NCBI RefSeq assembly: GCF_028207065.1
Contig: NZ_JAQLFP010000032.1
Location: 1-25,104, forward strand
Reading direction: 5' to 3'
Source: Collinsella aerofaciens
GTDB lineage: Bacteria > Actinomycetota > Coriobacteriia > Coriobacteriales > Coriobacteriaceae
DNA length: 25,104 nt
Shown here in pieces: positions 6,757 through 14,406 of this stretch (positions are counted from its first letter, which is position 1; each line of letters starts with the position of its first letter). The notes beneath the pieces were generated by a model. That model was given only the letters and a program-made list of their open reading frames with translations, searched no databases and was not told the DNA's origin. Made by a program: the position numbers and the translations under genes.

Positions 6757-8787
6757 CTACAGCTCGTTGGCCGCGTGATACGCCGTGCGAATGGCGCTCG
6801 CAATATCGGCGGTACGCTCGCCCGAGCAGTCGCCCACGCAGGTCACGGGCACCGTCACGCCATCCAGGTCAAACGCGTTGGCCTTGGAGCCCACGGCCAT
6901 CACCACGTAATCGCAGGCGATCTTCACCGGCTCCTCGGCGCCATCCTCGGTGGTGCGCACGGCCTCCACGCCCTCGTCGGTAATGGCGGTCAGGCGGGTC
7001 TTAACGTGCTGCTCCACGTTGTGCTCTGCAAAGTCGCTCATAATCAGCGGCAGAATGGTCTCGGACTCGCCCGCGGCAATCTTGTCGAGCATCTCCACGA
7101 TCGCCACCTCGCAGCCGTGCTGCAGCAGGTACTCGGCAGTCTCGGTGCCCACCAGGCCGCCGCCGATAACGGCGACGCGGCCCGTAAGCTCCGCCTTGCC
7201 GGCCAGCACATCCCAGCTCGAGACGACCTTCTCCGAGTCAGCGCCCGGAACGGGGATGACCACGTCGTGCGCACCCACGGCCACAATCGCGGCGTCGGCG
7301 GCGTTGAGGCCCTCAGTGGTAGCGGCATGGTTGAGCTCGACCTTCACGCCCAGGCCGGGCAGAATCTTCTCGTAGTACTCGACCGAGCGCATGATCTCGT
7401 CCTTGCGCGGGGGCGCGGCCGCCAGCACAATCTGACCGCCCAGATGATCGCTCGCCTCGTAGACGGTCACGTCGTAGCCGCGCTTGGCCGCCACGCGCGC
7501 GGCCTCCAGGCCGGCAATACCGCCGCCCACCACGGCAATCTTCTTGTCGCCCTCGCCCGGCTTAATAGCGATGGTCGCCTCGTCGCCGTTCTCGGCATTG
7601 AGCACGCACGAGATGTACTGGCGGTTTTGAATCGCATCGACGCAACCCTTGTTGCAGTTGAGGCACTCGCGGATGGGCTCACCCGTGGCGGCCTTGAGCG
7701 CAATGTCGGGGTCGCACATGAGCGAGCGGCCGTACGCGACGATGTCGGCCGAACCGTCTTCCAGGATCTTCTCGCCCGCCTCGACCGAGACAACGCGGCC
7801 GACGGTTGCCACCGGCACGGAGACCAGGGCCTTGACGCGCTCGGCCACGGGCAGCGTCCAGTTGTAGGGCATGGCGCCCATGGGCGGAATGGTGTCGCCC
7901 ATGTTGCCGGTGTGGTTTGCCTGCGCAACCTGGATCATGTCGATGCCCGCGCCCTCGAGCAGCTTGGCAAACTCGCAGGCCTCGTCGGGCAGCAGGCCGC
8001 CCTTGCCGCGCGGCGTGCCGTCGGGGTTCTCCATGATCACTGGGAGCTTATACTCCACCATCAGCTGCGGCGCGGCCTCCTTAATGGCGGCGACGACCTC
8101 GAGCGCGTAGCGAACGCGGTTCTCGAACGAGCCACCGTACTCGTCGGTGCGCTGGTTGAGGATGGCCGAGCACAGCGAACCCACTAGGCGGTCGCCGTGG
8201 ACCTCGATGGCGTCGATCCCGGCCTGCTGCGCGCGGGCGGCCGAGGCGGCGATAGCCTCCTTGATCTGGGTGAGCTGCTCTACGCTCGCCTCGTTCACAA
8301 AGTGCTGCATGTCGTGGTGCAGCTTGGCATATGCCTGCTTGCGGATCTCGTTGGACTCGGCCATCTTGGCGGCAAAGGTCTCCTCGTCGCCGGCGGCCTT
8401 GGCCTCCTGCGCGGCCTTGGCGGCGGCCATGGAACCCATGACCATGCGGCCGACACCGGGCACGTCGTACTCGGGGTGGAACAGCTGCAGCGCGACCTTG
8501 GCGCCGTGCTTGTGAACGGCGTCGGCCAGCGCCTTAAACGTGGGAATCTGAGCGTCAGTCGCCAGCTTGGGCGTGGGGCTTGCGGTCATAACGGGAGCGA
8601 CGTCGCCGATGACGATGTAGCTCACGCCGCCACGGGCCAGGCGCTCGTAAAAAGCCAGGCTGCGCTCGCCAATGGAACCGTCGCGCTCCTCGTAGCCGGT
8701 GGTCAGCGGCGGGAACATAATGCGGTTCTTGAGCTCAAGGGGGCCAACCGTGATGGGCTGAAGCAGCTTAGACGCGGGTGTGGTCAT
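6757..8787 (-). CDS. NADH:flavin oxidoreductase / 2-enoate reductase-like flavo-Fe-S enzyme
   Basis: Old-yellow-enzyme family enzyme, 676 aa. Residues 1 to about 370 form the FMN-binding TIM barrel, with NRIMFPPL near the start and HGDRLVGSLCS and RTDEYGGSFENR in the centre. A [4Fe-4S] motif follows (CLNCNKGC, then Cys after 11 residues, about 380-400). A C-terminal FAD/NAD(P) reductase half has two GxGxxG-like sites (AVVGGGIAGLEAAR, AVIGGGLVGTETAE). This is the layout of 2-enoate reductase, 2,4-dienoyl-CoA reductase and the bile-acid enzymes BaiCD/BaiH: NADH to FAD to Fe-S to FMN to an activated C=C bond. The substrate cannot be read from the sequence. The start at 8787 is preferred over 8793 because AGAGAGGA then lies 6 nt upstream. 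It is monocistronic, with its own terminator. Confidence 0.88.
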   Translation of the reverse strand: MTTPASKLLQPITVGPLELKNRIMFPPLTTGYEERDGSIGERSLAFYERLARGGVSYIVIGDVAPVMTASPTPKLATDAQIPTFKALADAVHKHGAKVALQLFHPEYDVPGVGRMVMGSMAAAKAAQEAKAAGDEETFAAKMAESNEIRKQAYAKLHHDMQHFVNEASVEQLTQIKEAIAASAARAQQAGIDAIEVHGDRLVGSLCSAILNQRTDEYGGSFENRVRYALEVVAAIKEAAPQLMVEYKLPVIMENPDGTPRGKGGLLPDEACEFAKLLEGAGIDMIQVAQANHTGNMGDTIPPMGAMPYNWTLPVAERVKALVSVPVATVGRVVSVEAGEKILEDGSADIVAYGRSLMCDPDIALKAATGEPIRECLNCNKGCVDAIQNRQYISCVLNAENGDEATIAIKPGEGDKKIAVVGGGIAGLEAARVAAKRGYDVTVYEASDHLGGQIVLAAAPPRKDEIMRSVEYYEKILPGLGVKVELNHAATTEGLNAADAAIVAVGAHDVVIPVPGADSEKVVSSWDVLAGKAELTGRVAVIGGGLVGTETAEYLLQHGCEVAIVEMLDKIAAGESETILPLIMSDFAEHNVEQHVKTRLTAITDEGVEAVRTTEDGAEEPVKIACDYVVMAVGSKANAFDLDGVTVPVTCVGDCSGERTADIASAIRTAYHAANEL

Positions 8788-8924
8788 GAACATTCCTCTC
8801 TTGTAGGCGCGGCGGCGATGATGCCGCGTAGTTGTCTAAAGGATATGGCATGGGAGCACGGCGACGCAACGGAAATCGGCGGATAGCGGGTGGCGGCAGG
8901 TGGATGGGGCGGGGCCGGCTGCCG

Positions 8925-8989
8925 GTTTGTCTCGATCTGTAACAGTTACTCGGCAAAAGCCGTTCCTCGTGTTACAAATCAAGACAAAC
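8925..8989. repeat. palindrome unit 1
   Basis: 20-bp arms (8925-8944 and 8970-8989) with two mismatches and a 25-nt loop containing CGGC-AAAA-GCCG (8951-8962 region). Both arm mismatches become G-U pairs if the minus strand is transcribed. Confidence 0.9.
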
Positions 8990-9005
8990 GGAGGCCGGCA
9001 TGCTG

Positions 9006-9067
9006 GTTTGTCTCAATCTGTAACACCTGGAGCCCCAAATCAGCTCCACCTGTTACAGATCGAGACA
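9006..9067. repeat. palindrome unit 2
   Basis: 17-bp pairing between 9009-9025 and 9051-9067 with one mismatch. The loop (9026-9050) contains a perfect 6-bp inner stem TGGAGC/GCTCCA. The left arm matches that of unit 5 base for base over 20 nt. Confidence 0.9.
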
Positions 9068-9090
9068 TTCCCCTCAGCCCATCCTCAACA

Positions 9091-9147
9091 ATCTAAATCT
9101 GTAACACCTAGACCCACTTTTTGCCCCTACCTGTTACAGATTTAGAT
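9091..9147. repeat. palindrome unit 3
   Basis: Perfect 16-bp arms (9091-9106 and 9132-9147) of the variant CTAAAT/ATTTAG type around a 25-nt loop. The change from CTCGAT to CTAAAT occurs in both arms together, so pairing is kept. The inner stem is weak here (TAG/CTA only). Confidence 0.9.
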
Positions 9148-9170
9148 AAACCAACCCGGTCTGCCAGAAC

Positions 9171-9231
9171 ATCTAAATCTGTAACAGTTACTCGGCAAAA
9201 ACCGTCCCTTGTGTTACAGATTTAGACAAAC
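9171..9231. repeat. palindrome unit 4
   Basis: Arms 9171-9186 and 9212-9227, extending to 9231 on the right, again of the CTAAAT/ATTTAG type. The loop (9187-9211) matches the loop of unit 1 at 22 of 25 positions and is followed by the same ACAAACGGAGGCCGG segment. Confidence 0.9.
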
Positions 9232-9246
9232 GGAGGCCGGCTGCTG

Positions 9247-9307
9247 GTTTGTCTCAATCTGTAACATCTAGCCGCCCAAATCGGGCCTACCTGTTACAGA
9301 TCGAGAT
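9247..9307. repeat. palindrome unit 5
   Basis: Left arm 9247-9266 identical to unit 2; right arm 9292-9306. The loop (9267-9291) holds a GCCC/GGGC inner stem flanked by TAG/CTA. The array ends here; the outermost bases of the right arm (TTTTG) no longer match. Confidence 0.88.
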
Positions 9308-9309
9308 TT

Positions 9310-9725
9310 TGCTTCAGAAGCCGAGAGCAGAAGCCCGAGCGGAAAAGCGGGCAGGCCGACGGCATCGCCCCGCCGTCATACCGAGGACCGCGCCACAGCA
9401 GTCCGGGCGTGGGCCAACCCCGCAATTCCGGACATTTCACCCCTTTTCCGACTCCTCCTCCTTTCATCCAGGATGCCCGGACGGCAAGAGTCGGAACGTC
9501 TCCTCAATATCCAAACTTCACGCAAGCCCAATGCGAATAGAGACGGACCTGGCAAATCAAGACACGGCTAGCCGCTCGCACCCAAAGCCGTTTGCCTAAA
9601 AATGTATACCGCTGGCCGAAATGGAAAGATGGTAACAGCGAAAAAGGCTAGCCGAGCTCGTTTTAAGCACCGTTTGTTCCGTCCCGCATGTTTTGTGAAC
9701 ACGCTAACTATCATGAAGCCAGTAA
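9310..9725. other. non-coding stretch between the palindrome array and the PTS leader
   Basis: No convincing gene. It contains two inverted repeats that could be hairpins (GTCCGGGC 9401-9408 with GCCCGGAC 9475-9482; TTCCGACTC 9446-9454 with GAGTCGGAA 9488-9496). It also has the palindrome GGCTAGCC twice (9566-9573 and 9646-9653), and a 12-nt echo (9553-9564) of the right arm of palindrome unit 1. Any of these could be regulator sites for the downstream PTS operon, but none matches an operator I know. Confidence 0.4.
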
Positions 9726-9821
9726 ACAGAGGTGGACATCAACATCCAACGCCGGCAAGCATGTGAGCGCCTCCTCTGTCCAAGGGGCAAGCCCCCGAGA
9801 TTAGTTAGGAGAGGGGAAGAG
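9726..9821 (+). promoter_or_regulatory. 5' leader of the alpha-glucoside PTS operon
   Basis: Before the EIICB start, ACAGAGG (9726-9732) can pair with CCTCTGT (9773-9779), and a short GGGGC/GCCCC hairpin (9784-9795) sits before the ribosome binding site AGGAGAGGGGAAG. A -10-like TATCAT occurs near 9710. The folding may influence translation; nothing in it matches a known riboswitch. Confidence 0.3.
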
Positions 9822-11384
9822 ATGGATAAAGTCAAAACGGCCTTCCAGAACTTTGGCCGCGTTATCGTCGACCCTATTTTGTACCTTTCGGTAACGGGCA
9901 TCATTTTGGCCATCGCCACGGTATGCTCGCTCGGCAGCGGAGTTGTCGCGGATCTGGGCACGCTGCTCTCCGCGGCAACCAACTCCGCGGTGATCGGCAA
10001 CCTGCCGGTGATTTTCGCAGTCGGCCTAACGGCAGGCTTCGCAAAGAAACAAAAATCCAACGCGGCAGTGTTTGGACTTATTAGTTACCTCATGTTCCTG
10101 TATGTCAACAACGCCTACCTGACGCTCACCGATCAGCTGGCAAAAGCCGGCGCGATGGGTCTGTATGGCACTGGCCAGGCAACGGTACTGGGTCTTCAAG
10201 TTACCGATGTCAACGTCTTCGGTGGCGTACTCATCGGATGCTTCTGCGGTTGGCTCTATAACAAACTGATCGACGTAAAGGTATCGGAGTATATCCGGAT
10301 TTACGGCGGACCCCGCCTGGCCCTTCTGGCGATGGTTCCGCTGAGCATTGTCTTCGGCATCGGAGCGACTATCGTGTGGCCCCCTATCGCCAACGCCATC
10401 AGCAACGCTTCTTCATTCATCGCAGCCTCGGGTGGTCTGGGCGTTTTCATTTACGGCTTCCTGAACCGCGTCCTCGTACCTCTCGGCATGCACCACTTTA
10501 TGTGGATGCCGTTTGACTACTCCGCGATTGGCGGCACGGCGGTCATCGCCGGCCAGAGCGTTTCTGGCGCAGCAAACATCTTCTATGCCGAGCTTCCTCT
10601 TATCGCCGACGGGTCCCTCACCACAGTCGATCCCTCTGTCCGCTTTGCCATGTTCGGCTTTGGCAAGGAATTCGTAACCCTTGGCACCGTGCTCGCAATG
10701 ATTGCAACCTCCCGTCCTGAGAATCGAAAAGCCGTTGCAGCCATGCTGGTGCCTATTTACATCACAGCCATGCTCTCCGGCATCACCGAGCCGCTTGACT
10801 TCATGATCCTGTTCGCGTCTCCGATTCTCTGGGTTGCCTACAGCCTGTTCTACGGACTGGGCGAGATGCTCCTGTTTGTCCTGGGAGTCCGCTTGCTTAA
10901 CATGTACGGTGGCATCGAGCTGCTCACGCTCGGCCTGCCTTTGCCAATGGGCGTCACCAAGTTCCCGATTTACATCGTCTTGGGCATCGTGTTTGCCGCC
11001 GTTTCGTTCATCGTTCTGGCGATGGTAATCAAGAAACTCAACCTCATGACGCCCGGCCGTTCCGCAGAGTGGTCTGCAGAGGTCTCCGGAGACAACAATG
11101 CTCTCGAGTCCTCCGGAACGCCGGAAGTCGACGCAAAACAGCAGGAGATGGTGCAGAACATCATCAACGGCCTTGGCGGCAAGGACAACATCAACACCAT
11201 GGGCTGCTGCATGACTCGTCTCCGTGTCGAGGTCAAAGACCCCAGCAAGGTCAACGAAGAGACCATCAAGAAGGCTATCGACAAGGGCTTGTTTAAGAAC
11301 GGTACCAATGTCCAGATTGTTGTGGGAACCAACGTGCACTCCGTCTACGACCTGCTGCGTCCCATCCTTAATCTGGAAGATTAA
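9822..11384 (+). CDS. PTS EIICB component, glucose/alpha-glucoside family
   Basis: 520-aa phosphotransferase transporter. Residues 1 to about 420 are the membrane EIIC domain of the glucose/maltose/GlcNAc superfamily, with GMHHFMWMPFDY (about 222-233) and the EPLDF signature (about 325-329). Residues from about 440 to 520 are the EIIB domain, with the phosphorylated cysteine in CCMTRLRV (second Cys, residue 463). It imports a sugar and phosphorylates it; the GH4 enzyme in the same operon points to maltose-like alpha-glucosides, as for MalX/GlvC-type systems. No EIIA domain is fused or nearby, so a general glucose-type EIIA encoded elsewhere must supply phosphate. The start at 9822 has AGGAGAGGGGAAG just upstream; a longer frame from GTG at 9732 lacks a site and adds a non-homologous leader. 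Confidence 0.9.
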   Translation: MDKVKTAFQNFGRVIVDPILYLSVTGIILAIATVCSLGSGVVADLGTLLSAATNSAVIGNLPVIFAVGLTAGFAKKQKSNAAVFGLISYLMFLYVNNAYLTLTDQLAKAGAMGLYGTGQATVLGLQVTDVNVFGGVLIGCFCGWLYNKLIDVKVSEYIRIYGGPRLALLAMVPLSIVFGIGATIVWPPIANAISNASSFIAASGGLGVFIYGFLNRVLVPLGMHHFMWMPFDYSAIGGTAVIAGQSVSGAANIFYAELPLIADGSLTTVDPSVRFAMFGFGKEFVTLGTVLAMIATSRPENRKAVAAMLVPIYITAMLSGITEPLDFMILFASPILWVAYSLFYGLGEMLLFVLGVRLLNMYGGIELLTLGLPLPMGVTKFPIYIVLGIVFAAVSFIVLAMVIKKLNLMTPGRSAEWSAEVSGDNNALESSGTPEVDAKQQEMVQNIINGLGGKDNINTMGCCMTRLRVEVKDPSKVNEETIKKAIDKGLFKNGTNVQIVVGTNVHSVYDLLRPILNLED

Positions 11385-11422
11385 CGATCGCCTAATCGAC
11401 AGGCGATAAGCGAGGAGACCTC

Positions 11423-11692
11423 ATGTTAACCAAGACGTTTCATTCAATCCAAGACATGTTCGAACGTTTGCTCAACATGTATAAAGAAAAGTCGACAAAG
11501 GGTCTTCTCGCTCTCATGGCTGCATTCGTATGTGGTTTTATCTGGCCGCTCCTTGGTCTGCTCGCAGCGGTTTGGACCCGGCATTCAGGAAGGCACACGG
11601 ACGCAGGCAGCATTGCAGGCATGGCAGCGGTTATCAACATCGCTACTTACTTCATACAGATAGTGGTCAAGATTATCTGCGGCTCAATTTGA
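11423..11692 (+). CDS. small two-helix membrane protein of unknown function in the alpha-glucoside operon
   Basis: 89 aa, not recognised. An amphipathic N-terminus (residues 1-26) is followed by two hydrophobic stretches (about 27-49 and 63-86) separated by a short polar, His-containing loop (TRHSGRHTD). The second helix ends almost at the C-terminus. The gene has a good ribosome binding site (GAGGAG, 7 nt before ATG), starts 38 nt after EIICB and ends 19 nt before GH4, so it is co-transcribed with them. It could be a PTS accessory subunit, a membrane regulator or a toxin-like small protein. The sequence does not decide. Confidence 0.75.
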   Translation: MLTKTFHSIQDMFERLLNMYKEKSTKGLLALMAAFVCGFIWPLLGLLAAVWTRHSGRHTDAGSIAGMAAVINIATYFIQIVVKIICGSI

Positions 11693-11711
11693 TTTGAAAG
11701 GCATGAACAAC

Positions 11712-13040
11712 ATGAACGGATACAAGATTGTCATCTGCGGCGGCGGCAGCACCTATACCGCCGGCATCGTCAAAGACCTGATCGACCAAAAGGATGAATT
11801 GGGGATTCGCGAGCTTTGGCTCTATGACATCGACGAGGAGCGCCAAGATACGGTCGCCGTGGTGGTTAAAGCAGTCATCGATGACCTTGCTCCCGAGATT
11901 CCCCTGCATGTAACCGTCGACCCCAAAGAAGCATTTACAGATGCGAACTTTGTTATGGCGCAGATGCGCGTGGGCGGGCTCAAGATGCGTATCCAGGATG
12001 AGCAAATCAGCCTGCGCCATGGCGTAGTCGGCCAAGAGACCTGCGGAGCAGGTGGCATGGCATATGGCATGAGAACCATCTTCCCCATGTGCGAGCTTGT
12101 CGATTTCTGCGAGGAGTACGCCTGCAAGGACTACTGGATCGTCAACTACTCCAACCCCGCTGCCATCGTAGCCAAGGCAATGCACAAGCTGCGTCCTAAC
12201 GCTCGCATTCTCGACATCTGCGATATGCCGGTGGAGATTGAAGCCCGCATGGCAGAGATTTTAGGGTGCGAACTCAACGACATTGAGGTCGACTACTTTG
12301 GCCTCAATCACTTTGGGTGGTTTACCAACGTACGCTGCAAGGGCATCGATGTTACGGACAAGCTCAAAGAGCACGTGCGCAAGTACGGTTACATTTCCGA
12401 AGCAAGCCTCAACGATGCCTTGGTGAAGGACCCAGATTGGGCCCACACCTTCAAGAATGCGGCAACGATTTCTACGCTATTCCAGGATTACCTCCCCAAC
12501 ACCTATTACCAGTATTACCTGTTGCCCGACGCCTGCGTGGAGTACATGGACATCAATAACACGCGTGGCATGCAGGTCGTAAACGGCCGCGAAAAGCGCA
12601 TCTTCGACGCATCTGCGGCGCTTAAGCGCGGTGAAAAGGTCGATCTCACGCAGTTCTACGTAGGCGTGCATGGCAAGTTCATTGTCGATGTCGTCAAGTC
12701 TCTGGCAAAAGACCTGCGCCATCGCCAGCTGGTGATCGTGCCCAACAATGGTGCAATCGAGAACCTCTCGGACGACGCGACAGTCGAGGTTCCGGCGTAC
12801 ATCACTGATCGAGGAGCCGAACCGATTCGCGTCGGGAAGATTCCCCGCTTCTATAAGGGCCTTATCGAACAGCAGGATGCCTGTGAAGGCCTTGTGGTCG
12901 AAGCCGTTATCGAAGGTTCCTACCAGAAGGCACTCGAAGCCTTCACCCTCAATCGCACGATTCCCTCAGCACGCGTGGCCAAGGAAGTCTTGGACGACAT
13001 GATCGAGGCGAACAAGGGCTATTGGCCTGAGCTGAAGTAG
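11712..13040 (+). CDS. GH4 6-phospho-alpha-glucosidase
   Basis: NAD+- and Mn2+-dependent glycoside hydrolase of family 4, 442 aa. The N-terminal Rossmann motif is CGGGSTYT (about residues 8-15). The metal-binding cysteine lies in CDMP (Cys170), the motif typical of phospho-alpha-glucosidases such as GlvA/MalH; phospho-beta-glucosidases have CNVP instead. The second metal ligand is His200 in GLNHFGW. It hydrolyses disaccharide 6-phosphates made by the upstream EIICB to glucose 6-phosphate plus glucose by a redox-elimination mechanism in the cytoplasm. The ATG at 11712 is chosen because GAAAGG lies 10 nt upstream and the protein then begins just before the Rossmann strand; ATG at 11703 is almost on top of that site. 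A strong terminator follows. Confidence 0.92.
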   Translation: MNGYKIVICGGGSTYTAGIVKDLIDQKDELGIRELWLYDIDEERQDTVAVVVKAVIDDLAPEIPLHVTVDPKEAFTDANFVMAQMRVGGLKMRIQDEQISLRHGVVGQETCGAGGMAYGMRTIFPMCELVDFCEEYACKDYWIVNYSNPAAIVAKAMHKLRPNARILDICDMPVEIEARMAEILGCELNDIEVDYFGLNHFGWFTNVRCKGIDVTDKLKEHVRKYGYISEASLNDALVKDPDWAHTFKNAATISTLFQDYLPNTYYQYYLLPDACVEYMDINNTRGMQVVNGREKRIFDASAALKRGEKVDLTQFYVGVHGKFIVDVVKSLAKDLRHRQLVIVPNNGAIENLSDDATVEVPAYITDRGAEPIRVGKIPRFYKGLIEQQDACEGLVVEAVIEGSYQKALEAFTLNRTIPSARVAKEVLDDMIEANKGYWPELK

Positions 13041-13066
13041 AGGAACCGCCCAAATACCAAAAGCAC

Positions 13067-13106
13067 AAAAGATGGCCCCAAGGCAATTGCCTTGGGGCCA
13101 TCTTTT
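13067..13106. terminator. bidirectional intrinsic terminator
   Basis: A perfect 40-nt palindrome: A-run, 18-bp GC-rich stem around a central AATT, T-run. It serves the GH4 operon on plus (stop at 13040) and the convergent regulator on minus (stop at 13113). Confidence 0.95.
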
Positions 13107-13112
13107 ATATGC

Positions 13113-13970
13113 CTAGATCTCAGCAAAACTCGTGAAGATGAATGAATCGGCCTCGTGTTTTACACGATAGTTCTCTTGATAGTCCTGATTGAATATAAGC
13201 GAATAAATAACCTGAAGCGTATACGTGAGCGAGATCAAAGAAGAGTAATTTGCCACCTTTCCAATCACGCGTTCTGATTTTGGAATGGGCAAGACAGTAT
13301 CGCATTGCTTGGCGAGCACCGAATCAGAAAACGCCGTAATTAGACACGGCTTGATTCCGCGCTCGGAAAGAGTGGCAGCGTATTTGGAATAGTCATAGTG
13401 AATGCCACTGTAGCTTAGGAATAAAAACAGGTCGCCGGGCTTGCCGTTTTTAACATGCAGCGTCTGCAGGCCTCCGTCGTCCGCCATGGTGACATGACGA
13501 TCGAGCTTAAGAAGATTGTTGCGAAAGATGCATCCCGCCAGGTAGCTTTCCCCTTTGGCAAAGATGTAAATTCGTGGGGCGCTAAGAACCGCCTTAGCGA
13601 TTATGCTTAATTTGGCGCTATCGAGCTCGATTTTCGTTTGATCTATGATGCCCTTCAAGAGATTCGCAAGGTTACCCTCGATGGCCTCAATTGAGTCGGT
13701 GCTGTCAAAAGGACGATTGCGATCAACGGTGGCAGCCAGAAGATAATCCCCGCTTATCTCCTGGATGAGTTGCATGATCAACTCTCGATAGCCGCTTAGG
13801 CCCAGTTTCTTGCAAAAGCGGATGATAGTCGCGTTCGAAGTATAAGTCTCCTGTGCGAGCTTTGCCATAGTGAGGGTCTTAAGGTCGCCGGTATGATTGA
13901 GCAGATAGGTAGCAATAGCTCGGTCGGTTTCATTAAAAGACGCGCTGTTACGCAGGCTATCAAGAATCAT
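13113..13970 (-). CDS. RpiR/MurR-family transcriptional regulator (HTH + SIS)
   Basis: 285 aa. Residues 1 to about 77 form the RpiR-type helix-turn-helix (TMAKLAQETYTSNATIIRFCKK region, ending GYRELIMQL). Residues from about 105 to 250 form the SIS sugar-phosphate-binding domain, with IYIFAKGES near its start and LFLFLSYSG in the middle. Such proteins sense phosphosugars and control neighbouring sugar genes. It lies convergent to the EIICB-GH4 operon, with its stop just inside the shared terminator, so it is the likely regulator of alpha-glucoside use, as GlvR/MalR-type RpiR proteins are. The ATG start has GGAG 7 nt upstream. Whether it represses or activates cannot be seen. Confidence 0.9.
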   Translation of the reverse strand: MILDSLRNSASFNETDRAIATYLLNHTGDLKTLTMAKLAQETYTSNATIIRFCKKLGLSGYRELIMQLIQEISGDYLLAATVDRNRPFDSTDSIEAIEGNLANLLKGIIDQTKIELDSAKLSIIAKAVLSAPRIYIFAKGESYLAGCIFRNNLLKLDRHVTMADDGGLQTLHVKNGKPGDLFLFLSYSGIHYDYSKYAATLSERGIKPCLITAFSDSVLAKQCDTVLPIPKSERVIGKVANYSSLISLTYTLQVIYSLIFNQDYQENYRVKHEADSFIFTSFAEI

Positions 13971-14358
13971 GGTCGCTCCGATCGCTTTAGTTTGCCGCTT
14001 AATTATGTCATTATCAAAACGACGGGCAGCCCTTCATGCACTGACTTACGCCCTGCGATCTCTCTTCTGATATTCCGCATATAACGGCAACATTAATTGC
14101 GAGGAGCGTGTCGCTCAGTTCCCAGAGAACAAATGCGAAGAGGCTCGATTGCCTGAGTTTACTGCCCGCCTTGAGGCAAAGAGACGGCCCCGGCCAAGCT
14201 CCATGCGGATTTGAGGCAGCATGGTGCTTGTCCGTCGGCATCCTACAACCCGTAATCCCTACCCTCTGTTTCTGTGCTGGCTGGTTCAGGCAGGCGCCCT
14301 GTTCAAAATAGGCTGTTTAAAATTGATTTCGACCAAAATTCGACCAAGATTGAAAGCC
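13971..14358. other. intergenic region between rpiR-type gene and tRNA terminator
   Basis: About 390 nt with no gene I can support; the open frames in it have no recognisable product. An AT-rich patch around 13995-14015 probably carries the regulator's promoter. Near the right end an 11-nt motif is repeated in tandem (CGACCAAAATT/CGACCAAGATT, about 14329-14350). Confidence 0.4.
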
Positions 14359-14399
14359 AAAAAAAGAAAACAGCCCAGAGGAACAATGCCTCTGAGCTG
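14359..14399 (-). terminator. intrinsic terminator of tRNA-fMet copy 1
   Basis: In minus-strand sense a GC-rich stem (CAGCTCAGAGG with CCTCTGGGCTG, 14399-14371) is followed by TTTTCTTTTTTT. It lies 11 nt past the CCA end of the tRNA. Confidence 0.88.
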
Positions 14400-14406
14400 C
14401 TAAAAG

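Larger units (their letters stand above)
8913..9308. repeat. regular array of five large palindromic units, period about 80 bp
   Basis: Five inverted-repeat units lie in tandem between divergent genes. Each has arms of 16-20 bp ending in TGTAACA (left) and beginning TGTTACA (right) around a loop of exactly 25 nt. Loops start at 8945, 9026, 9107, 9187 and 9267, giving steps of 81, 81, 80 and 80. Units 1, 2 and 5 are preceded by a shared GGCCGGC-TGC-G segment. Units 1+2 and 4+5 are near-identical pairs, so part of the array arose by duplication. Loops differ in sequence, but loops 1, 2, 4 and 5 hold a small internal stem, suggesting selection for RNA or cruciform shape. No coding frame explains it. 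Candidate identities are a palindromic intergenic element family, a structured RNA, or multiple operators. Confidence 0.9.

Noticed and set aside
8925..9307. CRISPR array
   Set aside because: The spacing is regular, but the repeats are inverted pairs around loops, arms vary between units, and no cas genes are present.
8925..9307. Integron attC-like sites
   Set aside because: The size and folding are similar, but the core TGTTACA does not fit the attC GTTRRRY/RYYYAAC boxes and no gene cassettes lie between units.
9249..9599. Open frame of 116 codons on plus after the palindromes
   Set aside because: It begins inside palindrome unit 5, has no ribosome binding site and its composition is that of the repeat DNA.
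14014..14241. 75-codon minus-strand frame upstream of the RpiR-type regulator
   Set aside because: No ribosome binding site, no similarity and no operon context.
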